Source of the DNA: Peptococcaceae bacterium
GTDB lineage: Bacteria; Bacillota; Dehalobacteriia; UBA7702
Length of the DNA stretch: 12,810 bases
Assembly (NCBI GenBank): GCA_019415505.1
Contig: DXZC01000063.1
Coordinates: 1-12,810 of the forward strand
Direction of reading: 5' to 3'
Shown here: positions 6,044-12,810 of the stretch, piece by piece
Numbering within the stretch: position 1 is the stretch's first letter
How the letters are laid out: every line of letters begins with the position of its first letter
Notes under the pieces: model-generated
The model's database searches: none
What the model saw: the letters and a program-made list of their open reading frames with translations, nothing else
What the model was told of the DNA's origin: nothing
Position numbers and translations under genes: made by a program

Positions 6044-6224
6044 ATAAATCCCCGCATATGCCGTGGACTTCGTTTTGCTCCCTGCAGTATTTGCAGGTGG
6101 GTATCCTCCTCGCCACTTTCTTTGTCCCCCCTCAGGGGCATAAAGTCCATGGCCAGAGCCGGATTCCCGTATAATCGGTGTAGGTACAAAACGTAAGCCG
6201 CCACGCACAACGCAGGGATTTTCT
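6044..6224 (-). ncRNA. ssrS: 6S RNA (sigma-A RNA polymerase regulator)
   Basis: This RNA of about 180 nt folds into the elongated rod of 6S RNAs, which bind housekeeping RNA polymerase by imitating an open promoter. A 12-bp closing stem joins 6210-6221 to 6046-6057, with two G-U pairs. Further stems join 6201-6205 to 6062-6066 and CGTTTTG 6187-6193 to CAAAACG 6071-6077. A large asymmetric central bubble follows, with a hairpin on its 3' side (CCTGCA 6092-6097 with TGCAGG 6081-6086). The apical arm is an interrupted stem (ATCC/GGAT, CTC/GAG, GCCAT/GTGGC, CTTT/AAAG) capped by GCCCC-TGA-GGGG. It has its own promoter and lies between aspS and tcdA, as bsrA does in B. subtilis. The 5' end is inferred from promoter spacing and the 3' end from the closing stem. 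Bases 6260-6372, between this gene's promoter and aspS, show no gene or terminator. Confidence 0.92.
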
Positions 6225-6230
6225 AAACAT

Positions 6231-6259
6231 ATTCTACTACATTCCCCAAGAAAAAGCAA
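6231..6259 (-). promoter_or_regulatory. Sigma-A promoter of the 6S RNA gene
   Basis: The -35 box TTGCTT (6254-6259) and the -10 box TAGAAT (6231-6236) are separated by exactly 17 bases. The predicted start at 6224 is three bases before the closing stem of the RNA. Confidence 0.82.
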
Positions 6260-6372
6260 GAACAAACAATTTCCATTCATAAAATAAAGTTTCCGGTTTC
6301 CCAGGTCACATTAAACAATTTACGCTTATATTATGTGGAATGCTCGCTAATCTATGCAGGAAAAGTTTGCTT

Positions 6373-8148
6373 TTAATCTTCCGCCTTTTCCCGCAGCTCT
6401 AAATTTAATTCTCGAAGCTGTTTAGCAGCTACGCCACAGGGTGAAGCCGTGGTCAAGCAGGTAGCGCTTTGTGTTTTGGGGAAGGCAATAACATCGCGAA
6501 TGCTCTTCCTGCCGGTCATCAGCATAACCATACGGTCTATACCAAAGGCAATGCCGCCATGAGGTGGAGTGCCGTACTGTAAAGCAGTGAGGAAATAACC
6601 AAATTTTTCCTTAATATCCTCTTCACTAAGGCGCAAAAGTTCAAAAACCTGGGCTTGAATTTCACTGTCGTGAATACGTATGCTGCCGCCGCCCAATTCT
6701 ACGCCGTTTAAAATCATATCGTAAGCTTTGGCCCGCACCTTTTCCGGTTGTGTCATTAAGATATCTAAATCCTCGTCCATCGGCATGGTAAAAGGATGAT
6801 GTTTAGCCACATAGCGTTCTTCCTCATCGTCATATTCAAACATGGGGAAGTCCACTACCCAAAGGAAATTATTAGCCTCCGGCGCGATAAGGTTATCCCG
6901 CCGTGCCACTTCATTTCTGAGATTACCCAAAACATTACAGGTAGTCTCATAGTTATCACTAATGAACATTACAACATCGCCGGTTTCGGCCTCCATACGC
7001 TGTAATATGGCGTCGATTTGCTCGGGGGTAAAAAACTTGGCAATGGGCGATTTTACTTTATCCTCGCCGCCGGTAACCACCATCCAAGCCATGCCTTTAG
7101 CCCCAAAAATACCGGCATATTTAGTGAGGTCGTCTAATTCCCGGCGGGAAAAATGTTCGCCGCCCTTCACGGTTATACCTTTAACCACGCCGCCTTTAGC
7201 CACATTAGCGGCAAAAACTTTAAAATTTGAATCTTTGGCAATATCGCTAATATCCTTTAGCTCCATGCCAAAGCGAAGGTCAGGTTTATCGGAGCCAAAG
7301 CGTTCCATAGCCTCAGCGTAGCTTAAACGAGGAAATGGTGTGGGAATTTCCACAGACAGCAGCTCCCGGTATATTTGGGCCATCATCTCTTCCATGATAG
7401 TCATTATGGCTTCCCGGTCAATAAAGGACATCTCTATATCAAGCTGGGTAAACTCAGGTTGCCGGTCCGCCCGTAAATCCTCATCCCGAAAACAACGGGC
7501 GATTTGGAAATATTTGTCTACCCCGGAAATCATTAACATCTGTTTATAAAGCTGGGGCGACTGGGGCAAACCATAAAATTCACCAGGGTGTACCCGGGAT
7601 GGCACCAAATAATCACGGGCGCCTTCCGGCGTACTTTTACCCAAAATGGGGGTTTCTATTTCCCAAAAGCCCTGGGAGTCTAAAAAATTCCGTATCAGCA
7701 TAGTAAGGTCATGGCGCAGCTTAAAATTCTGCTGCAACTCGGGACGGCGCAAATCTAAATAACGGTATTTCAAGCGCACATTTTCGTCACAGTCCACCTT
7801 GTCCTCAATGAGAAAGGGCGGGGTTTTAGCGCTGCTAAGTATTTCCATTGAGGTCGCATATACTTCAATATCACCAGTGCTTATATTGGCGTTTTCCTGT
7901 CCCGCGGGGCGAATAGATACCTTACCGGTAGCCTTAATAACATATTCCGGCCGGGCTTTTTCACCCAGAGTGAAATAATCTCCCGCTATATCGGGATCCA
8001 AAACCAACTGGACAATACCAGTACGGTCCCGCAGGTCTATGAATATCAGACCGCCATGGTCGCGGCGGCGCTGAATCCAACCGCAGAGAGTAACTGTTTC
8101 CGCGTTGTTCTGTTTGTTTACCTCGCCACAATAGTGGGTTCTGTTCAT
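6373..8148 (-). CDS. aspS: Aspartyl-tRNA synthetase (bacterial type, probably non-discriminating)
   Basis: This 591-residue class IIb synthetase charges tRNA with aspartate. An OB-fold anticodon domain covers about residues 1-105 (CGWIQRRRDHGGLIFIDLRDR at 22-42). It is followed by the catalytic core with YRYLDLRRPE near 128, motif 2 FQIARCFRDED at 214-224 and motif 3 GIDRMVML near 535, with the bacterial GAD insertion domain in between (about 300-410). Length is standard for bacterial AspRS. His31 in RRRDHGG and the glycine at 83 in RPAG match residues that mark non-discriminating AspRS in Pseudomonas; such enzymes also make Asp-tRNA(Asn) for GatCAB. That reading is inferred. The ATG overlaps the hisS stop as ATGA, with AGGAGG 8 bases upstream inside hisS, so translation is coupled. 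No clear terminator follows. Confidence 0.97.
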   Translation of the reverse strand: MNRTHYCGEVNKQNNAETVTLCGWIQRRRDHGGLIFIDLRDRTGIVQLVLDPDIAGDYFTLGEKARPEYVIKATGKVSIRPAGQENANISTGDIEVYATSMEILSSAKTPPFLIEDKVDCDENVRLKYRYLDLRRPELQQNFKLRHDLTMLIRNFLDSQGFWEIETPILGKSTPEGARDYLVPSRVHPGEFYGLPQSPQLYKQMLMISGVDKYFQIARCFRDEDLRADRQPEFTQLDIEMSFIDREAIMTIMEEMMAQIYRELLSVEIPTPFPRLSYAEAMERFGSDKPDLRFGMELKDISDIAKDSNFKVFAANVAKGGVVKGITVKGGEHFSRRELDDLTKYAGIFGAKGMAWMVVTGGEDKVKSPIAKFFTPEQIDAILQRMEAETGDVVMFISDNYETTCNVLGNLRNEVARRDNLIAPEANNFLWVVDFPMFEYDDEEERYVAKHHPFTMPMDEDLDILMTQPEKVRAKAYDMILNGVELGGGSIRIHDSEIQAQVFELLRLSEEDIKEKFGYFLTALQYGTPPHGGIAFGIDRMVMLMTGRKSIRDVIAFPKTQSATCLTTASPCGVAAKQLRELNLELREKAED

Positions 8149-9410
8149 TGCTTCATCCTCCTGATAACCTCTTCTGTTATAGCCGCTATTTTTACAGTTG
8201 TCTGGGTAGCGTCGGTCATATCACGCAATATAGCTGCGTCTTGGGCCAATTCGTCCTCCCCTAAAATTACAGCATACTTTACTTTGAGACGACCCGCCGC
8301 CTTTAACTGAGCTTTTAAACTTTTAGAGCCATAGTCCATTTCAACCCTAATGCCCTGGGCCCGCAGAGCTACAGCAATATTAAATAAGGTTGCTTTGGCC
8401 TCGTCCCCCATAGACGCCAAAAACACGTCACACTGGTCATTTTCCGGGAAGCTAAGACCTTGGGCTTCCATGGCAGAGAATACCCGTTCCATACCCAGGG
8501 CAAACCCTACGCCGCAAGTTTCCGGGCCGCCTATTTCCTTGATTAGACCGTCATAACGCCCGCCGCCGCAAATGGCGCTTTGGGCGCCAATATCCTCTAA
8601 CAGTATTTCAAAGGCGGTTTTCGTGTAGTAGTCCAAGCCCCGCACTAACCTGGCGTCCACATGGTAGGGTATCTCAGCCGCTGACAAATAGCCTTTTACC
8701 TTGGCAAAGTGTTCCTCACATTCGGTGCAAAGGCAATCCAAAATTGTGGGGGCGTTAACTATCAGCGCCTGGCATTTTTCATTCTTACAATCAAAAATCC
8801 GCAGGGGATTTTTCTCAAACCTGCCGCGACAGTCAGCGCATAGTTCGTCCAAAGCTGGGCGCAAAAATTCCTGTAGCGCCTTTTTATGCTCCTGCCGGCA
8901 ATGAGGACAACCGACGCTATTTAGTCGCACGGAAAGCCCTTGTAAGCCCAATTTATTGTAAAATGTCAGGGCAAAAGCTATAACCTCGCTATCTAAAGCC
9001 GGGTCCTGGGAGCCAAAGGCTTCCAAACCAAACTGGTGGAATTGGCGGAACCGCCCCTTTTGCGGGCGTTCATAGCGAAACATGGGGCCAATATACCACA
9101 GTTTTACCGGTTGAGGCTGGGCGTGTAATTTATGCTCAATATAGGCGCGAGCTGTTGAAGCGGTACCTTCCGGACGCAGAGTTATGCTTCGCCCGCCCTT
9201 ATCCTCAAAGGTGTACATTTCCTTATTGACAATGTCGGTAGTTTCCCCAACACCGCGTAAAAATAAGTCCGTAGCTTCAAAAATTGGGGTACGCAACTCC
9301 TCATAACCATAGGCGGCGGCAGTTTCCCGCAATATTTTTTCTATATATTGCCATTTGGCCGTGTCAATGGGTAAAAAGTCATTCGTTCCCTTGGGCCTTG
9401 TTATGCTCAT
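8145..9410 (-). CDS. hisS: Histidyl-tRNA synthetase
   Basis: This 421-residue class II synthetase charges tRNA(His). The N-terminal RPKGTNDFLP, motif 2 (YIGPMFRYERPQKGRFRQFHQFG, about 106-128), the histidine-specific RLVRGLDYYT (254-263) and GGGRYDGL (282-289), and motif 3 GFALGMER (302-309) are all present, followed by the anticodon-binding domain. The insertion between motifs 2 and 3 carries nine cysteines (168, 171, 191, 194, 208, 213, 226, 228, 231), mostly in CxxC-like pairs, which suggests bound metal; such insertions occur in many clostridial HisRS. GAGG of the upstream hydrolase's last codons and stop lies 9 bases before the ATG, and the intergenic gap is 6 bases. No T-box leader is possible here, so expression must follow the upstream operon. 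Confidence 0.97.
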   Translation of the reverse strand: MSITRPKGTNDFLPIDTAKWQYIEKILRETAAAYGYEELRTPIFEATDLFLRGVGETTDIVNKEMYTFEDKGGRSITLRPEGTASTARAYIEHKLHAQPQPVKLWYIGPMFRYERPQKGRFRQFHQFGLEAFGSQDPALDSEVIAFALTFYNKLGLQGLSVRLNSVGCPHCRQEHKKALQEFLRPALDELCADCRGRFEKNPLRIFDCKNEKCQALIVNAPTILDCLCTECEEHFAKVKGYLSAAEIPYHVDARLVRGLDYYTKTAFEILLEDIGAQSAICGGGRYDGLIKEIGGPETCGVGFALGMERVFSAMEAQGLSFPENDQCDVFLASMGDEAKATLFNIAVALRAQGIRVEMDYGSKSLKAQLKAAGRLKVKYAVILGEDELAQDAAILRDMTDATQTTVKIAAITEEVIRRMKQ

Positions 9411-9416
9411 CTTCCA

Positions 9417-10037
9417 TTACCTCACAAAGGGATTGCCATTAATTTCATCACGAATGGTAGTAACCATACCATGACCGGGACAAACCAAAGTTTCGCCAGG
9501 CAAAACCAATAATTTATTTTTTATACTATCTATCAAAGCGCCATAGTCGCCGCCGGGTAAATCCGTGCGGCCAATAGAGCCCATAAATAGGCTATCGCCG
9601 GAAAAGACAACACCTTCGCCATAGAGGGAAATACCGCCGGGAGTATGCCCTGGGGTGTGAATAACCTCCAGAGAGCAGTTGCCAAAGACAATATTATCGC
9701 CCTCCTGCAACAGGCTATCGGCAGCGTGGGCCTGAGACCTGGTGCCCATCATATTAGAAGCGTTCATTGCTGGGTCGGTAAGGAACGGAGCGTCCGCCTC
9801 ATGAATGTAAACAGGCACTGAGAGCGCCTGTGATACGTCAACATTAGCGCCAATATGATCCCAATGACCGTGAGTATTCACGATAGCCTTTACTTTTAAG
9901 GCCTTTTTGGCAATATTTTGCAAAATCAGCTCAGAACTACCACCCGGGTCGATAACAATACCTTCCTTAGTATCTTTATCATAGGCAAAATAGCAATTTG
10001 TGCCCAAGGGCATGACCTCGGTTTTATATACTTCCAT
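9417..10037 (-). CDS. Metallo-beta-lactamase-fold hydrolase, glyoxalase II-like (YcbL type)
   Basis: This 206-residue protein has the binuclear metal site of the family: THGHWDH (55-61), His131 in HTPGHTPGG, Asp148 in FSGDSLF and His189 in CPGHG. GRTDLPGGD (156-164) is typical of the short glyoxalase II-like subgroup that lacks the C-terminal glutathione-binding domain. The substrate cannot be told from sequence; thioesters such as hydroxyacylglutathione analogues are possible. AAAGGA lies 8 bases before the ATG. It starts 48 bases after dtd and ends 6 bases before hisS, in the rel operon. In many clostridia such a gene sits between dtd and hisS, sometimes with hemZ, which is absent here. Confidence 0.88.
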   Translation of the reverse strand: MEVYKTEVMPLGTNCYFAYDKDTKEGIVIDPGGSSELILQNIAKKALKVKAIVNTHGHWDHIGANVDVSQALSVPVYIHEADAPFLTDPAMNASNMMGTRSQAHAADSLLQEGDNIVFGNCSLEVIHTPGHTPGGISLYGEGVVFSGDSLFMGSIGRTDLPGGDYGALIDSIKNKLLVLPGETLVCPGHGMVTTIRDEINGNPFVR

Positions 10038-10066
10038 ATATTTATCCTTTCTCCAAAAAATACTAT

Positions 10067-10082
10067 AAAGACGTAAAGACGT
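10067..10082. repeat. Two tandem copies of an 8-base unit between dtd and the MBL gene
   Basis: The minus strand reads ACGTCTTT twice in a row just after the dtd stop codon. It is too short to assign a function. Confidence 0.4.
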
Positions 10083-10085
10083 TCA

Positions 10086-10529
10086 TTAAGAGTCTGTTGT
10101 GACAATAAAAGTTGCCGGTCCCCAATTAACAGACTCCACCAACATATCACTTTGAAACACGCCAGTTTCCGTTTTTAGGCCCCTGGAACGCCACAATTCT
10201 ATGAGCCTTTCATAGAATAACCGGGCCTTCTCCGGCGGCGCCGCCTCAGAGAACCCCGGCCGCCGGCCTTTGCGGCAGTCGCCATATAAGGTAAACTGGG
10301 AAACCAATAAAATTTCCCCGGCCACATCCACCAGGGAGCGGTTCATCTTATCCTCAGCATCGGGGAAAATACGCAAATGGGGGATTTTTTCAGCTATAAA
10401 TTTAAGTTCCTTATCCGTATCCTCCTGGGCCACACCTAAATAAACCAATAGGCCAAGGCCTATGGCCCCTGTTACCTTACTGTCCACAGTGACAGAAGCG
10501 CTCTTTACTCTTTGTACTACACATTTCAT
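10086..10529 (-). CDS. dtd: D-aminoacyl-tRNA deacylase
   Basis: This 147-residue protein should hydrolyse D-aminoacyl-tRNAs and mischarged glycyl-tRNA(Ala), acting as a chiral proofreader. The SQFTLYGD motif puts Ser77 and Thr80 at the usual positions, and the Gly-cisPro motif is at 135-140 (NWGPAT). The alanine at 139 replaces the valine of the usual NxGPVT; the glycine and proline needed for proofreading are kept. Length is standard. The start follows the rel stop by 2 bases, with AGAGGA formed by the end of rel, so the genes are translationally linked. The rel-dtd pair is conserved across Firmicutes. Confidence 0.95.
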   Translation of the reverse strand: MKCVVQRVKSASVTVDSKVTGAIGLGLLVYLGVAQEDTDKELKFIAEKIPHLRIFPDAEDKMNRSLVDVAGEILLVSQFTLYGDCRKGRRPGFSEAAPPEKARLFYERLIELWRSRGLKTETGVFQSDMLVESVNWGPATFIVTTDS

Positions 10530-10531
10530 CT

Positions 10532-12709
10532 TTATTCCTCTTGATGTTTACCATGTATTACCCGGCGTACCCGGCTTACACCACGTAGTTTGCGAAGTTT
10601 ATTAATAATAAATTCCAAATGTTCGTTACTTTTTACTTCTATTTTCACATTAACATGGGCCATACCATTTTTACCGGAACGGCCGAAAACTGAATTAATG
10701 CCGCTTTTAGTATCGGAAATTGCCGTCATTACATCGGTAGTTAACCTATCTCTGTCTTGGGCATAAACCTCTATTTCCGCCTGGAAGCGGCTGTCTGTAC
10801 TCTCTGCCCAAAAGACTTCTATAAAGCGGGCCTCATCTACGCCATGCTTTAGGCTATTACAATCCTTACGGTGTACGGTAATACCTTTACCTTTAGTTAT
10901 GTAGCCTATAATCTCATCTCCAGGCAGCGGGTTGCAGCAGCGACCAAAGCGAATCATTATATTATCAACATCCTTCACAGAAACGCCTAAGGAATTGCTG
11001 CGCTGCTCTTTAAAGGGCTTTACTTCCGGAACCTCCGGCGGCTCCTCATAACGGATTTCATCTTTTATAGCGTTGATAACCCCATTAATATTTATGTGAT
11101 TCTCCGCTAAAGCTATAAAAAAGCTCTCAATATAATTATATTTATAGCGCTTGGCAATGCCCATGATTTTTTCACCCTTTAAATAAGGGGCCATAGTAGT
11201 GCCATAGCGTTTTATTTCGTGTTCATAAAGATCCTTACCCCTGGCAATAAGCTCCTCCCGCTGCTCCTTCCGGAACCAGCTCCTAATTCTATTCTTAGCC
11301 TGGGGGGTTTTTACAATACTCAGCCAATCCCGGCTGGGTTTTCCGGCTTTGGAGGTAATTATTTCCACAATATCGCCGTTATGCAGCTCATTATCAAAGG
11401 TAACAATGCGGCCGTTTATTTTCGCCCCCACAGCCCTATGGCCTACCTCAGTATGAACCCGGTAGGCAAAATCCAAGGGGCAGGAACCCTTTGGCAGCTC
11501 AAACACATCGCCTTTAGGGGTAAAAACATAGACGGCGTCGTCAAAAAGGTCGCTCTTGATTGACTCCATAAATTCATCGGCGTCCCGGACTTCCTTTTGC
11601 CAGTCCAGCATTTGCCGCAGCCAATTCAGTTTTTCCGCTGCTTTACTATTACTGTCATTACCTTCTTTATACTGCCAATGGGCGGCAATACCGTGTTCAG
11701 CCACATGGTGCATTTCCTTGGTGCGAATCTGTATTTCCAAAGGTTCACCGTTAGGGCTAATAATTGTGGTGTGAATTGACTGATACATATTTTGTTTGGG
11801 CAGGGCAATATAATCCTTAAAACGCCCTGGCATGGGGGTCCATAAGCTATGAACAATCCCTAAAACCCCGTAACAGGCGGAAACATCATCCACAATAACC
11901 CTGAGGGCCAGTAAATCATAAATTTCCGTTAAGGGCTTATTTTGTTGGCGCATTTTATTATAAATGCTATAAAAATTTTTCGGCCTACCGTAAATCTCCG
12001 CCTTTATGCCGGTATCCTGAAGCTTACGGCGGAGTATATCTATAACGGCCTCAATATATTCCTGGCGCTTCTCCCTGGTTACGGCTATTTCCTCAACTAA
12101 TCTTTTATACTTAGACGGCTCCAGAGTTTTTAAGGACAAGTCCTCCAATTCCCACTTAAATTGGAAGATACCCAAACGGTTGGCTAAAGGAACGTAAATA
12201 TCCAGGGTTTCCTGGGCAATGGCCCGGCGTTTGGCCTCAGAGGAATGATAACCCAAGGTACGCATATTATGGAGTCTATCAGCCAGCTTAATAATAATAA
12301 CCCGTATATCCGTGGCCATAGCAAAGAACATTTTACGCATGTTCTCCATTTTTTGCTCGCTTTTAGTGCGGCCGTCCAATTTACTTAACTTGGTGACGCC
12401 GTCAGTGAGAATAGCTACGGTTTTACCAAAACTTTCTTCTATGCCTTTAGCAGTTATGGCAGTATCTTCCACCACGTCATGGAGGAGTCCAGCCATAATC
12501 GTAGCATCGTCAGCCTCAATAGATGTTAAGATAACAGCCACAGAAAGGGGATGAATAATATAAGCCTCGCCGGAATGGCGAAATTGACCATCATGCGCTT
12601 CACGGGCATACTCATAGGCCCGGGCGATTGCCTCCCAGTTGCAATTAGGGTTATATGACATAACCTTTTCTTTCAACTCTGAAAGTATCATGGCGTTATT
12701 ATCTACCAA
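10532..12709 (-). CDS. relA: Bifunctional (p)ppGpp synthetase/hydrolase Rel
   Basis: This 725-residue enzyme makes and degrades (p)ppGpp and mediates the stringent response at the ribosome. With the TTG start at 12709, the HD hydrolase residues fall at His53, His77-Asp78, Glu81-Asp82, Asp144 and Asn148, the same numbers as in streptococcal Rel. This means the hydrolase should be active. The synthetase has GRPKNFYSIYNK and RFKD (296-299), the basic RxKD form of bifunctional enzymes, then YQSIHT. A TGS domain, a helical region, a Cys-containing segment (RFGRCCNPLPGD) and a C-terminal ACT domain follow. GGGGG (12718-12722) is 8 bases before the TTG; the alternative GTG at 12718 overlaps that site, and ATG at 12691 is too far away. 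It is the first gene of the tRNA-charging operon in this window. Confidence 0.96.
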   Translation of the reverse strand: MVDNNAMILSELKEKVMSYNPNCNWEAIARAYEYAREAHDGQFRHSGEAYIIHPLSVAVILTSIEADDATIMAGLLHDVVEDTAITAKGIEESFGKTVAILTDGVTKLSKLDGRTKSEQKMENMRKMFFAMATDIRVIIIKLADRLHNMRTLGYHSSEAKRRAIAQETLDIYVPLANRLGIFQFKWELEDLSLKTLEPSKYKRLVEEIAVTREKRQEYIEAVIDILRRKLQDTGIKAEIYGRPKNFYSIYNKMRQQNKPLTEIYDLLALRVIVDDVSACYGVLGIVHSLWTPMPGRFKDYIALPKQNMYQSIHTTIISPNGEPLEIQIRTKEMHHVAEHGIAAHWQYKEGNDSNSKAAEKLNWLRQMLDWQKEVRDADEFMESIKSDLFDDAVYVFTPKGDVFELPKGSCPLDFAYRVHTEVGHRAVGAKINGRIVTFDNELHNGDIVEIITSKAGKPSRDWLSIVKTPQAKNRIRSWFRKEQREELIARGKDLYEHEIKRYGTTMAPYLKGEKIMGIAKRYKYNYIESFFIALAENHININGVINAIKDEIRYEEPPEVPEVKPFKEQRSNSLGVSVKDVDNIMIRFGRCCNPLPGDEIIGYITKGKGITVHRKDCNSLKHGVDEARFIEVFWAESTDSRFQAEIEVYAQDRDRLTTDVMTAISDTKSGINSVFGRSGKNGMAHVNVKIEVKSNEHLEFIINKLRKLRGVSRVRRVIHGKHQEE

Positions 12710-12717
12710 AGCTAACA

Positions 12718-12725
12718 CCCCCTTT
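12718..12725 (-). promoter_or_regulatory. Ribosome binding site that fixes the rel start at TTG
   Basis: AAAGGGGG lies 8 bases before the TTG at 12709. A GTG begins within this site and therefore cannot use it. Confidence 0.65.
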
Positions 12726-12810
12726 GAAGCCTTATCCTTTTAAACTGCCAGCTAAAGCCCTTAAATCATTAAGTAAATTTTATTTTTTCCGTATGTGGTA
12801 TTCCTAGTAT
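12726..12810. other. Upstream region of rel, no promoter or gene recognised
   Basis: These 85 bases hold no clear -35/-10 pair and no convincing reading frame. The end of an upstream gene may lie at the right edge, since one minus-strand frame is open from the edge for 13 codons to a TAA, but I do not recognise it. The rel promoter is therefore probably outside the window. Confidence 0.3.

Noticed and set aside
6004..6280. Two overlapping minus-strand small open frames between tcdA and aspS
   Set aside because: They lie within the 6S RNA gene and its promoter, and their peptides look random. The RNA fold explains the region better.
1..12810. CRISPR array, insertion sequence, prophage or defence genes, tRNA or rRNA
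   Set aside because: No regularly spaced repeats, transposase motifs, phage-like proteins or tRNA cloverleaf were seen. All genes are core functions on one strand.

Overview
The window comes from a low-to-moderate G+C Gram-positive-type bacterium, most likely an anaerobic Firmicute of the Clostridia or a related class. The reasons are the conserved order rel, dtd, MBL hydrolase, hisS, aspS, 6S RNA, tcdA, rarA, mnmA (close to the Bacillus/Clostridium arrangement), strong AGGAGG-type ribosome binding sites, sigma-A-like promoters, U-tailed terminators, and an amidotransferase of the archaeal/clostridial-type split glutamate synthase. I cannot fix the family or genus. Every gene I accept lies on the minus strand, so transcription runs from high to low coordinates.

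Region 12.8 to 6.37 kb is a tight operon. It starts with the bifunctional (p)ppGpp synthetase/hydrolase Rel (TTG start), then D-aminoacyl-tRNA deacylase dtd, a small metallo-beta-lactamase-fold hydrolase, and histidyl- and aspartyl-tRNA synthetases. Junctions are 2, 48, 6 and -4 bases. All but the hydrolase clearly serve tRNA charging, proofreading or the response to uncharged tRNA.

Region 6.26 to 5.99 kb holds a 6S RNA gene with its own sigma-A promoter. I recognised it from a complete rod-shaped fold with closing stem, central bubble and 3'-side bubble hairpin; it sits at the same place as B. subtilis 6S-1 (bsrA).

Region 5.97 to 2.51 kb is a second run of close genes: tcdA (t6A to ct6A dehydratase), trxA (thioredoxin), rarA/mgsA (replication-stress ATPase) and mnmA (tRNA U34 2-thiolase). 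It ends at an intrinsic terminator. The cymR and cysteine desulfurase genes that often separate rarA from mnmA are absent, and trxA is inserted upstream.

Region 2.51 to 0.84 kb holds yebC, with a near-consensus promoter overlapping the preceding terminator and its own terminator. It is followed by a membrane-anchored YdcF/SanA-like DUF218 protein.

Region 0.8 kb to the left edge carries the most interesting regulation. A perfect-consensus promoter (TTGACA, 17 bases, TATAAT) starts a transcript that almost at once forms a 13-bp U-tailed terminator. The 5' arm of that terminator can instead fold into a small hairpin with an A1/G4 hexaloop. This looks like an attenuator in front of an incomplete gene for a class II glutamine amidotransferase (glutamate synthase domain 1), and it may be controlled by an ANTAR-type antiterminator protein.

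No CRISPR array, insertion sequence, prophage gene, tRNA or rRNA gene was seen. Most of the window is conserved core genome.
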